The notes beneath the pieces were generated by a model, which saw nothing but the letters and a program-made list of their open reading frames with translations, did not search any database and was not told the DNA's origin. 64,000 bases of DNA from Thioalbus denitrificans (lineage in GTDB: Bacteria > Pseudomonadota > Gammaproteobacteria > DSM-26407), in assembly GCF_003337735.1 (NCBI RefSeq), contig NZ_QPJY01000001.1, positions 596,077-660,076 of the forward strand, in the 5' to 3' direction. Position numbers and translations under genes: made by a program. This document shows, in pieces, positions 37,343-52,155 of this stretch (positions are counted from its first letter, which is position 1; each line of letters opens with the position of its first letter).

Positions 37343-37607
37343 TTCACCACGAAGGCACGAAGGACACGAAGAGAAAAGCCATTCGACCGCAGATTAACGT
37401 TGATTGACGCTGATTTGAGTATACAAAGCAGGTTGGCCTTACGCTAAGACGAGACACCTTCCAAGCGCGATGCGTGGAAGCGCACGCTTCTCGGCGCGAG
37501 TTCCTGCAGTACCGGCTGGCAACGGAACAAACGGTAACAATCAACGAAAATCAACGTTAATCTGCGGTTGATCCGCCTTTTGCTTTTCATCGTGTCTTCG
37601 TTGTGAA
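37343..37607. repeat. 265-bp palindromic intergenic element, copy B
   Basis: Left end TTCACCACGAAGGCACGAAG (37343) and right end CTTCGTTGTGAA (to 37607) are imperfect reverse complements. Inner arms CCGCAGATTAACGTTGATT (37388 onward) and AATCAACGTTAATCTGCGG (37547-37565) match exactly. It begins 11 bp after the nosL stop and ends exactly at the pckA stop codon. It shares its outer sequence with copy A and with the half-element after nifJ, but the interior differs. Confidence 0.75.
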
Positions 37608-39200
<1,593 letters not shown>

Positions 39201-39240
39201 GGTCAGGCTCCTGTGGGGGGTGCGGCGTCGATATCTATCT

Positions 39241-39420
39241 TAGTGTACTGCACCACTCTTGGAGGCACATTCAGCCGCGCGCCCGCAGGGAGCCCTCCGA
39301 AAGCACCAGGACCGCGTTGCAGCGCTTGACAAGGGAAACAACCATTGCCTGCGCACTGCGCCTTGTCCTGGTGCTTTCGGGGGGCTCTGAAAGCACCTCC
39401 AGGAGTGGCGCAGTACACTA
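39241..39420. mobile_element. 180-bp MITE-like palindromic element
   Basis: It begins TAGTGTACTG and ends CAGTACACTA, perfect 10-bp terminal inverted repeats that continue imperfectly for about 29 bp. A second pair of arms, 39291-39312 and 39365-39386 (AGCCC-CCGAAAGCACCAGGAC type), is complementary at 21 of 22 positions. It sits in the 504-bp gap 39201-39704 between the divergent pckA and nifJ genes; the rest of that gap (39421-39704) shows no gene apart from open frame upstream of nifJ. No transposase is present. It could be a non-autonomous element or a large structured regulatory site. Confidence 0.65.
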
Positions 39421-39704
39421 GTACGATTCCGTGCCGGCGGGCCAACGGCGGCCTCCGGCGAATGATCATTTTTCTGATATTCGGCAAGGACAAGGGGACG
39501 CCGGGAATCTACCGTGAACGGGAGGTTCACGTTATGTCCGTGCCTCCGGGGGGCGTCGGCGAGTGGATTCGGCATTCGTTCCGTACTCCCGGCAGGCAGC
39601 CCGCCGGCACTCGTCTATGCTTATGTTGCTGCCGCGGGGACATCGAGCCGGTTCGGCCCGGCAGCGTGGAGGATCGTCCGGAAAACCAGCACAAGGGGAG
39701 CCCC

Positions 39705-43319
<3,615 letters not shown>

Positions 43320-43321
43320 AG

Positions 43322-43350
43322 CTTCGTGCTCTTCGTGCCTTCGTGGTGAA
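43322..43350. repeat. Half-copy of the palindromic intergenic element
   Basis: CTTCGTGCTCTTCGTGCCTTCGTGGTGAA-type sequence directly after the nifJ stop. It contains the exact outer word GTGCCTTCGTGGTGAA found at the right end of copy A (36813-36828), but no opposing arm is present. Confidence 0.65.
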
Positions 43351-43373
43351 TATTTTGTCTTGAGGGGGAAACG

Positions 43374-44390
43374 ATGCCCGATCTGAGAACCACCTACCTC
43401 GGCCTGGAGCTGGCCAATCCGCTGGTGCCCTCCGCCTCGCCCCTGTCGCGCAGCCTGGACATGGCCCGGCGGCTGGAGGATGCGGGGGCCGCCGCCCTGG
43501 TCATGTACTCCCTGTTCGAGGAGGCCGTGGCGGCGGAGGACGCGGAGCTGGCCCATTTCCTCCACCACCAGGACATCGGCCATGCCGAGGCGACCAGCTT
43601 CCGGCCGGTGCCCGGCGACTACCACACCACCCTGGACGACTACCTGGAGCAGATCGCGCGCCTGAAGGAGGCGCTGGAGATACCCGTCATCGCCAGCCTC
43701 AACGGCGTCTCCATGAGCGGCTGGGTGGATCACGGGCGGGATCTCGAGTCCGCCGGGGCCGATGCCCTGGAGCTCAACGTCTATCATGTGGCGGCCGACC
43801 CGGAGGAGAGCGGGGCGGAGGTGGAGGCGCGCTACGTGGATCTGCTCACCGCCCTGAAGGGCGCCGTGCGCATCCCCATCACCATGAAGATCTCGCCCCA
43901 GTTCAGCTCCGTGGCCCACATGGTGCGGCGCCTGGAGCTGGCCGGTGCCGACGGGGTGGCCCTGTTCAACCGCTTCTACCAGCCGGATATCGACCTGGAG
44001 ACACTGCAGGTCAACCCGGTGCCGCAGCTCTCCCGCTCCGGCGACGCCCTGCTGACGATGCGCTGGATCGCCATCCTGCGGGGCCAGGTGGGTCTCTCCC
44101 TGGCGGCCACCGGCGGCATCCACACCACCGAAGACGTGGTCAAGGTGCTCCTGGCCGGTGCCGATGTGACCCACCTGGCCAGCGCCCTGCTGCAGAACGG
44201 CCCCGAGCACCTGGCCCTGCTGCGCCGTGGCCTCTCCCTGTGGCTGGAGGATCACGATTACCACTCGGTGGCCCAGATGAAGGGCAGCCTGTGTCAGCGC
44301 AACGCCCCGGACCCCAGCGCCTACGAGCGTACCGGCTACCTCGAAACCCTGCACGGCTACCACCGGGCGCTGAAGTCCTGGCATCTCTGA
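43374..44390 (+). CDS. Dihydroorotate dehydrogenase-like FMN protein
   Basis: 338 residues with the TIM-barrel pattern of class 1 DHOD-like proteins: DLRTTYLGLELANPLVPSASPLS, VIASLNGVSMSGWVDHGRDLE, LELNVYHVAADPEESG, ITMKISPQFSS, and LAATGGIHTTEDVVKVLLAGAD near the phosphate site. Such proteins are regularly encoded directly after nifJ, as here, and differ from PyrD; their reaction is uncharacterised as far as I know. Starts at ATG 43374 behind GAGGGGG. Co-transcription with nifJ is likely despite the 54-bp gap that contains a half repeat element. Confidence 0.87.
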   Translation: MPDLRTTYLGLELANPLVPSASPLSRSLDMARRLEDAGAAALVMYSLFEEAVAAEDAELAHFLHHQDIGHAEATSFRPVPGDYHTTLDDYLEQIARLKEALEIPVIASLNGVSMSGWVDHGRDLESAGADALELNVYHVAADPEESGAEVEARYVDLLTALKGAVRIPITMKISPQFSSVAHMVRRLELAGADGVALFNRFYQPDIDLETLQVNPVPQLSRSGDALLTMRWIAILRGQVGLSLAATGGIHTTEDVVKVLLAGADVTHLASALLQNGPEHLALLRRGLSLWLEDHDYHSVAQMKGSLCQRNAPDPSAYERTGYLETLHGYHRALKSWHL

Positions 44391-44403
44391 TCGGTCGGCC
44401 GGT

Positions 44404-44437
44404 CCCGCCCCGCCTCCGGCTGCTACCGCGGGGCGGG
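44404..44437 (+). terminator. Terminator-like GC hairpin
   Basis: Stem CCCGCCCCGC / GCGGGGCGGG (44404-44413, 44428-44437), starting 13 nt after the stop codon. No T-tract follows, so termination strength is uncertain. Confidence 0.4.
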
Positions 44438-44616
44438 CGTCGGCCGCTTCCGCCCGGGTCGCGATATGGCGCCCGGCGTCATCCGACCCCGACCCCCTCT
44501 TTCCGAACCGCCCCCGGCCTGATAGCGGACGTTTCCCGCCCGGCGCAGTGCCCGGCAAATCCCGCCCCTCCAGTCGCTCCCTGAGGGGGTGGGGCGGACA
44601 ATCGCCAATCCCGTCA

Positions 44617-44678
44617 GTGTCATGTGCAAAATTAATGCGCACATGCAACATATCTATGACACTTTTGTTGCGACGCAA
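44617..44678. promoter_or_regulatory. AT-rich control region with nested inverted repeats
   Basis: Within the 562-bp gap 44391-44952 the base composition drops sharply around 44617-44720. CATGTGC/GCACATG arms (44621-44627, 44639-44645) lie inside GTGTCAT/ATGACAC arms (44617-44623, 44656-44662), and a TTGCG-A-CGCAA palindrome sits at 44668-44678. A TATAAC that could be a -10 is at 44703. This is probably the control region of the downstream two-subunit oxidoreductase; the regulator is unknown. The remainder of the gap is GC-rich with no gene. Confidence 0.45.
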
Positions 44679-44952
44679 TAAATCCACATGATAGATTGGG
44701 TTTATAACATGTTGCGCTGCGACAGAGGCCGACCGGGCACAGGCCCTCCACAAGGGGGCGGTTCCGGGCCGGTCGCCAGCGGTCCGCCCCGGACAGAATC
44801 CGCCCGGCGCGGACGGGCAGTCGGCGGGTAATCCCCCCCAGCCGCGCGGCAGCCGAGGCTCCAGCCACCTACCCCCGGAGCCCGGCCGCGCGTCCTTGGC
44901 TGCGTAGTGCGCCAATCAGAAGCTGATACGTCCTATCAGGGGAGAGCAAGCA

Positions 44953-46986
44953 ATGAATGCGACCAGCAACCTGGCCGAGCAGCTGGCGGAGTTTCCCTAC
45001 CCGGGGATTCCCACCACCGGTGACGGCACGGCCGCCGTGGTGCATGTCGAGATCCGCGCCACCGAAGCCGCCGCCGCCTATCCCATCACCCCTTCCACCC
45101 AGATGGGGGTCGGCTACCAGCAGGCCCACGCCAACGGCTGGACCAACCTCTGGGGCCAGCCCATCGGCTGGCTGGAGCTGGAATCGGAGCACTCCTCCGC
45201 CTCCGCGGCCGAGGGCTACGCCCTGGCCGGCGGCCGGGTGACCAACTTCACCTCCGCCCAGGGCCTGATCCTGATGAAGGAGGTGCTCTACACCTCCGCC
45301 GGCAAGCATCTGCCCATGGTGCTGCACGTGGCCTCCCGCGCCATCACCTCCCAGTCGCTCAACGTCCACGCGGGCCACGACGACGTGATGGGCGTGGCCG
45401 ACACCGGCTGGGGCATCCTGTTCGCCAAGAACGTCCAGGACGCCGCCGATCTGAGCCTCATCGCCCGGCGCGTCGCCGAGGAGACGATGACCCCGTTCAT
45501 CGTCTCCCAGGACGGCTTCCTCACCAGCCACACCATCGAGAACTTCCTCGCCCCCGAGGACGACCTCATCAGGGACTACCTGGGGGATCCGCGGGAGAAG
45601 ATCCGCAAGCTCTTCGACCCCGAGCATCCGTTGCAGATCGGGGTGGTGCAGAACCAGGACAGCTACATGGCCGGCCGTATCGCCCAGCGCGTCTTCTACG
45701 ACCAGGTGCCGGGGAAGCTGCAGGAGGCGATGGACGAGTACCACCGGCTCACGGGGCGCCGCTACGAGCCGGTGGAGGCCTACCGGATGGAGGATGCCGA
45801 GTACGCCATCATGGCCATGGGCTCCACCGCCGAGACCGCCATGGCCGCGGTGGACCACATCCGCACCCTGGGCATCCGGGTGGGCGCGGTGAACCTCACC
45901 AGCTTCCGTCCCTTCCCCGGCGCGCGGCTGGTGGAGGTGCTGAAGAAGGTCAGGGCCATCTCGGTCATCGAGCGCTGCGACATGCCCCTGCAGGTGGACA
46001 ATCCGCTCACCGCCGAGCTCGAGGCGGCCTTCGCCAAGGCCATGATGGGGGTGGAGGGCTACCCGGAGATCGACCGCATCCCCATGGTCCACAGCGGCAC
46101 CGGGGGCCTCGGCAGCCGCGACGTCACCGCCGGCCACATGGTGGCGGTGGCGAGGAACATGGTGGCCGGCGGCAAGCGCTACTTCACGCTGGGCATCGAC
46201 CACTCCACGGCGCTGGCCGTGGAGTCGGAGCCCGACGTGCGCCCGGAGGGCTCCTTCTCCATCCGCGGCCACTCCGTGGGCGGCTACGGCTCGGTGACCA
46301 CCAACAAGGTCATCGCCACCATGCTGGGCGACATCTTCGGCTTCCCGGTGCAGGCCGCGCCCAAGTACGGCTCGGAGAAGAAGGGGCTGCCCACCAACAC
46401 CTACCTGACCACCACCACGGGCGGGAAGATCATGACCCACAGTGAGCTCCAGCAGGTGGAGTTCGTGCCGCTCATGGACCCCAACACCTGGAACATGGGC
46501 AACCCCCTGGTGGGACTGCAGGCCGGCGGCGCGGTGTTCCAGCACACCGATGCCGGAACCCCGGAGGCGCTGTGGGCCAGCATCCCGGCCTGGGCCAAGT
46601 ACTTCATGCTCGAGCACGGCATCCGCTTCTACGGGGTGGACACCATCGCCATCGCCCGCGAGGCGTGCCAGTCGGACGCCTCCCTGATCCAGCGCTTCCA
46701 GGGCGTGGTGCTGCTGGGCGCGTTCCTGCGCATCACCCCGTTCAAGGACGCGGCGGGCATGAGCGACGAGGAGCTCTTCGCCAGGGTGCGCGAGCCGCTG
46801 GAGAAGTACTTCGGCAAGCGCGGCCGGAAGGTGGTCGACGACAACCTGAACGCCGTGAAGCAGGGCTACGGCCGGGTCATGGAAGTGCCCCGGGCGGTGA
46901 TGGAGGCGACCCCCGCGGAGGAGCGCGAGCGGGGCCGCGCGGAGTGGGAGAAGAAGGGCAAGGACGTCAACGCCTTCTTCATCTGA
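44953..46986 (+). CDS. 2-oxoacid:ferredoxin oxidoreductase, alpha/gamma fusion subunit
   Basis: 677 residues from ATG 44953 (AGGGGAGAGC upstream). The N-terminal TPP-pyrimidine domain (EIRATEAAAAYPITPSTQMGVGYQQAHANG) and core (GYALAGGRVTNFTSAQGL) match PorA/NifJ domain I. The second domain (EYAIMAMGSTAETAMAAVDHIRTLGIRVGAVNLTSFRPFPGARLVEVL) is present. The C-terminal gamma-like domain has FSIRGHSVGGYGSVTTNKVIATMLGDIFGF. It pairs with the beta subunit 48 nt downstream. Whether the substrate is pyruvate or 2-oxoglutarate cannot be told; resemblance to NifJ favours pyruvate. It is the second such enzyme in 4 kb. Confidence 0.92.
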   Translation: MNATSNLAEQLAEFPYPGIPTTGDGTAAVVHVEIRATEAAAAYPITPSTQMGVGYQQAHANGWTNLWGQPIGWLELESEHSSASAAEGYALAGGRVTNFTSAQGLILMKEVLYTSAGKHLPMVLHVASRAITSQSLNVHAGHDDVMGVADTGWGILFAKNVQDAADLSLIARRVAEETMTPFIVSQDGFLTSHTIENFLAPEDDLIRDYLGDPREKIRKLFDPEHPLQIGVVQNQDSYMAGRIAQRVFYDQVPGKLQEAMDEYHRLTGRRYEPVEAYRMEDAEYAIMAMGSTAETAMAAVDHIRTLGIRVGAVNLTSFRPFPGARLVEVLKKVRAISVIERCDMPLQVDNPLTAELEAAFAKAMMGVEGYPEIDRIPMVHSGTGGLGSRDVTAGHMVAVARNMVAGGKRYFTLGIDHSTALAVESEPDVRPEGSFSIRGHSVGGYGSVTTNKVIATMLGDIFGFPVQAAPKYGSEKKGLPTNTYLTTTTGGKIMTHSELQQVEFVPLMDPNTWNMGNPLVGLQAGGAVFQHTDAGTPEALWASIPAWAKYFMLEHGIRFYGVDTIAIAREACQSDASLIQRFQGVVLLGAFLRITPFKDAAGMSDEELFARVREPLEKYFGKRGRKVVDDNLNAVKQGYGRVMEVPRAVMEATPAEERERGRAEWEKKGKDVNAFFI

Positions 46987-47033
46987 TGCCACGCCGAGCG
47001 ACACAGCCGAACCAATCCGAGGGGTAGAGAATC

Positions 47034-48659
<1,626 letters not shown>

Positions 48660-48676
48660 GCAGCACTTTCACCGTG

Positions 48677-48712
48677 ACGGAAACGGGCGGCCCGCGGGCC
48701 GCCCGTTTCCGT
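48677..48712. terminator. Strong palindromic terminator
   Basis: A perfect 17-bp stem, ACGGAAACGGGCGGCCC with its complement, around a 2-nt GC loop. It lies just after the beta-subunit gene. The A-rich left and T-rich right flanks make it a plausible terminator on both strands. Confidence 0.65.
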
Positions 48713-48770
48713 TGCGCGCTCCGCGTCCCGGCGCGGGCCGAACCGGTCTCTTCTCCAGCCGGAGGCCGCC

Positions 48771-48784
48771 TTGACCCAGGTCAT
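48771..48784 (+). promoter_or_regulatory. DNR/NnrR-like box upstream of the hemerythrin gene
   Basis: TTGACCCAGGTCAT matches TTGAC-N4-GTCAA at nine of ten positions. It is followed at once by a perfect palindrome GTACCTCCAAGGAGGTAC (48785-48802). A -10-like CAAGAT sits at 48805-48810, so the box centre would be near -40. Confidence 0.55.
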
Positions 48785-48860
48785 GTACCTCCAAGGAGGT
48801 ACGTGCAAGATCCCCCCAGAGTGGTAGTTGACGGTGCCCGGTGGGGCAGTGGGGGGGAGG

Positions 48861-49280
48861 ATGACACAGCTGACCTGGTCCGAAGCCATGCGCTTCGGCG
48901 TGGAGATCATGGACGAGGAACACGAGGCGGCGGTGGCGGAGATCAACGCCCTCGGCGAGCTCGCCGGGGGCGACAGCGCCCGGCTGCGCGCGGCGCTGGC
49001 GGCGTTCGCCGAGCATTGCCGGATCCACTTCGGCCACGAGGAGGCGCTGATGGAGGAGTGCGACTTTCCCGCCCACTCCGTGCACGCCGCCGAGCACCAG
49101 CGGGTGCTGGCCGAGCTGGGCAGCGTCATCGAGCGGCTGGATGCCGGCGACCGGGACTTCGTGGCGGACTACGTCACCCGGGTGCTGCCGGAATGGCTGC
49201 TCGCCCACCTGCGGACCATGGACATGGTGACCGCGGGCTTCATCATCCACAGCCGCGAGCGCCGGGCCGACACGTTCTGA
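48861..49280 (+). CDS. Bacteriohemerythrin
   Basis: 139 residues from ATG 48861, the canonical start (MTQLTWSEAMRFGVEIMDEEHE). The di-iron ligands are all present: H in MDEEHEAA, H and E in CRIHFGHEEALME, HAAEH (HxxxH) and HLRTMD (HxxxxD). Hemerythrins bind O2 reversibly and some react with NO. Its placement behind a DNR-like box at the edge of the denitrification region suggests an anaerobic or NO-linked role; that is inference. The ribosome site is crowded (GGGGGAGG abuts the ATG), and a TTG at 48828 is an unlikely alternative. Confidence 0.88.
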   Translation: MTQLTWSEAMRFGVEIMDEEHEAAVAEINALGELAGGDSARLRAALAAFAEHCRIHFGHEEALMEECDFPAHSVHAAEHQRVLAELGSVIERLDAGDRDFVADYVTRVLPEWLLAHLRTMDMVTAGFIIHSRERRADTF

Positions 49281-49323
49281 ACCCGGCCCCGTGGGCGGAC
49301 CGCCCGGATCCGTGGAGGCGACC

Positions 49324-50865
49324 ATGAGAGTCAGTACCCTCGGCGCCGCGACAGCGGCGCTGCTGGCGGTGGTGGTGGTGGCCCAGTCGCTGGCCGCCGA
49401 GGATCCCGGGCGGCTGCGGCGCAAGGCGCTGCGCTACATCGAGCCGCTGCCGGCGGCCATGCCGGGCGCGGAGAACGACACGCCCGTCCGCATCGAGCTG
49501 GGGCGCCGGCTGTTCCACGAGCCGCGACTGTCGGTCAACGACACCCAGTCCTGCAGCAGCTGCCACCGCCTCGACGGGGCGGCCGGTGTGGACAACCTGA
49601 CCACCTCCCCCGGCGCCCGCGGGGAGTTCGGCACCCGCAACACGCCGACGGTGCTCAACGCCGGCTGGCAGATCGCCCAGTTCTGGGACGGTCGCGCGGC
49701 CGACCTGGCCGCGCAGGCCGGCCAGCCGATCCTCAATCCCGTCGAGATGGGCATGCCGGACGCGGCGGCGGTGGTGGACAAGCTGCGGACGCTGCCGGGC
49801 TATCCCGAGGCCTTCGCAGCGGCCTTTCCCGATGCGCCCGAACCCCTGACCTTCGCCAACCTGGGCGAGGCCATCGCCGCCTTCGAGCGCACCCTCGTCA
49901 CCCGGGATCGCTTCGACGACTTTCTTGGCGGCGACGACGGCGCACTCGGCGAGCCGGAGCTGCGGGGGCTGAAACTGTTCGTGGGGCTGAACTGCGTCTC
50001 CTGCCACGACGGCCCGCTGGTGGGCGGCGGCCTGTTCGCCAACCTGGGCCAGTACGCGCCCTACCCGAACCAGGAGGACACCGGGCGGTTCGCAATCACC
50101 GGGAAGGAGGAGGACCGCTTCGCCTTCAAGGTGGCGCCGCTGCGCAACGTGGCCCTGACCGGGCCCTACTTCCACGACGGCGCGGTGGATTCGCTCACCG
50201 GGGCGGTGAAGGTGATGGCGCGCCTGCAGCACAACCGCGAGCTGACCGACGCGGAGGCCGCGGACATCGCCGCCTTCCTCGGCAGCCTCAGCGACAAGGC
50301 CCGCGCCGGCTCGGTCTCACGCAGTGAGGCGCATGTAGAGCAGCGGCAGCTCGCGGGGGAGATCCTCGGGGCGGCGGATGACGATGAATCCCGCCGGGCC
50401 GAACAGGTGGGGCAGGTAGTCGCCGGCCTCCCGGTCCACGGTCACGCAGAAGGGGAACAGCCCTGCCCGGCGCGCCTCGAGGATGGCCATGCGGGTGTCC
50501 TCGATGCCGTAGCGTCCCTCGTAGTGGTCGAGGTCGTTGGGCTTGCCGTCGGTGATCAGCAGCAGGAGCTGGCGGGAGGCGGCCTGGGCCGAGAGCAGGG
50601 TGGTGGCGTGGCGGATGGCCGCGCCCATGCGGGTGTAGTAGCCCGGCTTCACCGCCGCGAGGCGGCCCCGCACCCGCGGGCTGTAGGCCTCGTCGAAGCC
50701 CTTCAGGAGCTGGAAGCGCACGTGGCTGCGGTGGCGCGAGGAGAAGCCGTAGAGGGCGAAGCGGTCGCCGGTGGCGGACAGGGACTCGGCGAACAGGAAC
50801 ATGCTGTCGCGGATGACGTCGATGATGCGCGCCTCGTCGTTGACCGAGGCGTCGGTGGAGAGTGA
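49324..50865 (+). CDS. Di-heme cytochrome c peroxidase-like protein with read-through tail
   Basis: The first ~330 residues are a normal periplasmic di-heme peroxidase: signal peptide (AALLAVVVVAQSLAAEDP), first heme SCSSCHRLDG, GEFGTRNTPTVLNA, PVEMGMP, second heme NCVSCHDGP, and the closing FAFKVAPLRNVALTGPYFHDGAV and IAAFLGSLSDKA. The family ends about there. Here no stop follows, and the frame runs 549 bp antisense through the 3' end of norD, giving a ~180-residue tail with no protein character. A 1-nt insertion or deletion near 50300 would give a stop at 50327 or 50338. The true end is probably near 50330. Confidence 0.75.
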   Translation: MRVSTLGAATAALLAVVVVAQSLAAEDPGRLRRKALRYIEPLPAAMPGAENDTPVRIELGRRLFHEPRLSVNDTQSCSSCHRLDGAAGVDNLTTSPGARGEFGTRNTPTVLNAGWQIAQFWDGRAADLAAQAGQPILNPVEMGMPDAAAVVDKLRTLPGYPEAFAAAFPDAPEPLTFANLGEAIAAFERTLVTRDRFDDFLGGDDGALGEPELRGLKLFVGLNCVSCHDGPLVGGGLFANLGQYAPYPNQEDTGRFAITGKEEDRFAFKVAPLRNVALTGPYFHDGAVDSLTGAVKVMARLQHNRELTDAEAADIAAFLGSLSDKARAGSVSRSEAHVEQRQLAGEILGAADDDESRRAEQVGQVVAGLPVHGHAEGEQPCPARLEDGHAGVLDAVASLVVVEVVGLAVGDQQQELAGGGLGREQGGGVADGRAHAGVVARLHRREAAPHPRAVGLVEALQELEAHVAAVARGEAVEGEAVAGGGQGLGEQEHAVADDVDDARLVVDRGVGGE

Positions 50866-52155
50866 CAGGTCCGCCAGCAGCAGGCAGGCGAGATCCCGGG
50901 TGCCGCTGCGGAAGTCCCGGTAGAGCCCCAGTTCGGCGCTGACCCGGCCGTGGCGCTTCTCGGTCAGGAAGTGGAGATAGGCGTCCAGATCCACCTCGCT
51001 GCCCTCGGCCTGGCCGCGGTACCAGGTGCGCGCCGGGGCGAGCGCCTCGAACTGGGTGCGCAGCTTGCGGGCGGTGCGGGCCAGTGCCGGCGGCAGGTCG
51101 CAGGGCTGGGCGTCGCGGGCCTCCATCAGCTGCAGGCGGCAGTGATCGCGCAGCAGGGTCCGCCTGCGGTAGTCCCACTCCGGCAGCGGGATGCCCTCGC
51201 CCAGGGGCAGGTCGTCGTAGCCGGCCGCGGGCAGGTCCAGGTCGAAGCGCAGCCGGCTCGCCACGCTGCGGTTGTCGCGCGCGACGGTGAGCCGCTCCAT
51301 GTCGTCCAGGGTCCGGGCCGCGTCACCGCTGTCGTCCTCCTCGGTGGTGCGGTCCACCTTCACGTACTCGGCCCAGCTGAAGATGTTCTCCATGCGGATG
51401 CCGAGCAGCCCGTCGCGGCCCTCCGGCGATTCGGTCACCTCGGCGCTGCGCCGCCGGTCCACCTCCCTCTCCGGCGCGGCCTCGCGCTCGGGATCGTCCG
51501 CGTCCCCGGTGTCGGGTCCCGGGGCGACGCTGTCGGCCAGGGGCGGGGAGGGGTGCAGCCACAGCGGCACCGGCTCGGGAAGCGCGGGCGCCAGCGGCAG
51601 TTCCGCCACCGCCCCCGGCTCCCGGAGGGCGGCGCGGAGGGCCTGTTCCTGGGCGGCCGCCTCCGGCGGCAGCGCGTCCGGCGCCGGGCGCAGGGGCAGG
51701 TGGGCCGCCACCAGCCGCCGGTAGCGGGGCTCCATGCCCGGGAACCGCGCCAGCGTCCGGCGGGTGAGCTCCTGGTTGCGGGGCAGCCAGGCGCGGGGCA
51801 GCGGCGCCCCGTCCTCGGCGGCGGCCAGGGCGGCGAGCCAGAGGTAGAGATCCCGGTTGAGGTCCCGGTCGGCGAACAGGGCGATGCGCTCCGGCAGGCG
51901 CAGGGTCTGCGCGTCCCGCCACGCCAGCGCCACCCGGCGCTGGCCGGAGGCGATGCGGGCGAGCCAGCCGCGGGTCGCGCCATAGGGGGTCTGCTCGGCC
52001 GTGGCCACCTCCAGCCCGCCGTCCCCGCCCAGGGCCCGGAACAGGATGCCCACCGTGCCCGTGACCTCCTCCAGGGAGACCGCGGCCTCGGCGTGTTCGC
52101 GGTCCGCGGCGCGGGTGATGAATCGGTGCCAGAGCTTGCCGACGAGCTCTTCCAT
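50317..52155 (-). CDS. norD: NorD, NO reductase activation protein (vWA domain)
   Basis: 612 residues from ATG 52155; the frame is open upstream through the neighbouring gene but that is shadow. The C-terminal von Willebrand A domain has the MIDAS motif LLLADLSLSTDAS (about 424-436) and ITDGKPNDLDHYEGRYGIEDTR, typical of NorD. A long acidic, Pro-rich middle separates it from the N-terminal domain. NorD works with the AAA+ ATPase NorQ to insert iron into NorB. It overlaps the polyferredoxin stop by 1 nt and ends the nor gene row. The peroxidase frame on the other strand reads into its 3' end. Confidence 0.93.
   Translation of the reverse strand: MEELVGKLWHRFITRAADREHAEAAVSLEEVTGTVGILFRALGGDGGLEVATAEQTPYGATRGWLARIASGQRRVALAWRDAQTLRLPERIALFADRDLNRDLYLWLAALAAAEDGAPLPRAWLPRNQELTRRTLARFPGMEPRYRRLVAAHLPLRPAPDALPPEAAAQEQALRAALREPGAVAELPLAPALPEPVPLWLHPSPPLADSVAPGPDTGDADDPEREAAPEREVDRRRSAEVTESPEGRDGLLGIRMENIFSWAEYVKVDRTTEEDDSGDAARTLDDMERLTVARDNRSVASRLRFDLDLPAAGYDDLPLGEGIPLPEWDYRRRTLLRDHCRLQLMEARDAQPCDLPPALARTARKLRTQFEALAPARTWYRGQAEGSEVDLDAYLHFLTEKRHGRVSAELGLYRDFRSGTRDLACLLLADLSLSTDASVNDEARIIDVIRDSMFLFAESLSATGDRFALYGFSSRHRSHVRFQLLKGFDEAYSPRVRGRLAAVKPGYYTRMGAAIRHATTLLSAQAASRQLLLLITDGKPNDLDHYEGRYGIEDTRMAILEARRAGLFPFCVTVDREAGDYLPHLFGPAGFIVIRRPEDLPRELPLLYMRLTA

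Noticed and set aside
39345..39704. N-terminal extension of nifJ (open frame from 39345)
   Set aside because: It crosses the palindromic element and lacks homology; ATG 39705 with a good ribosome site begins the conserved domain.
50317..50865. A genuine extra C-terminal domain on the di-heme peroxidase
   Set aside because: The tail is the exact antisense of the norD vWA region and shows only shadow-frame composition.
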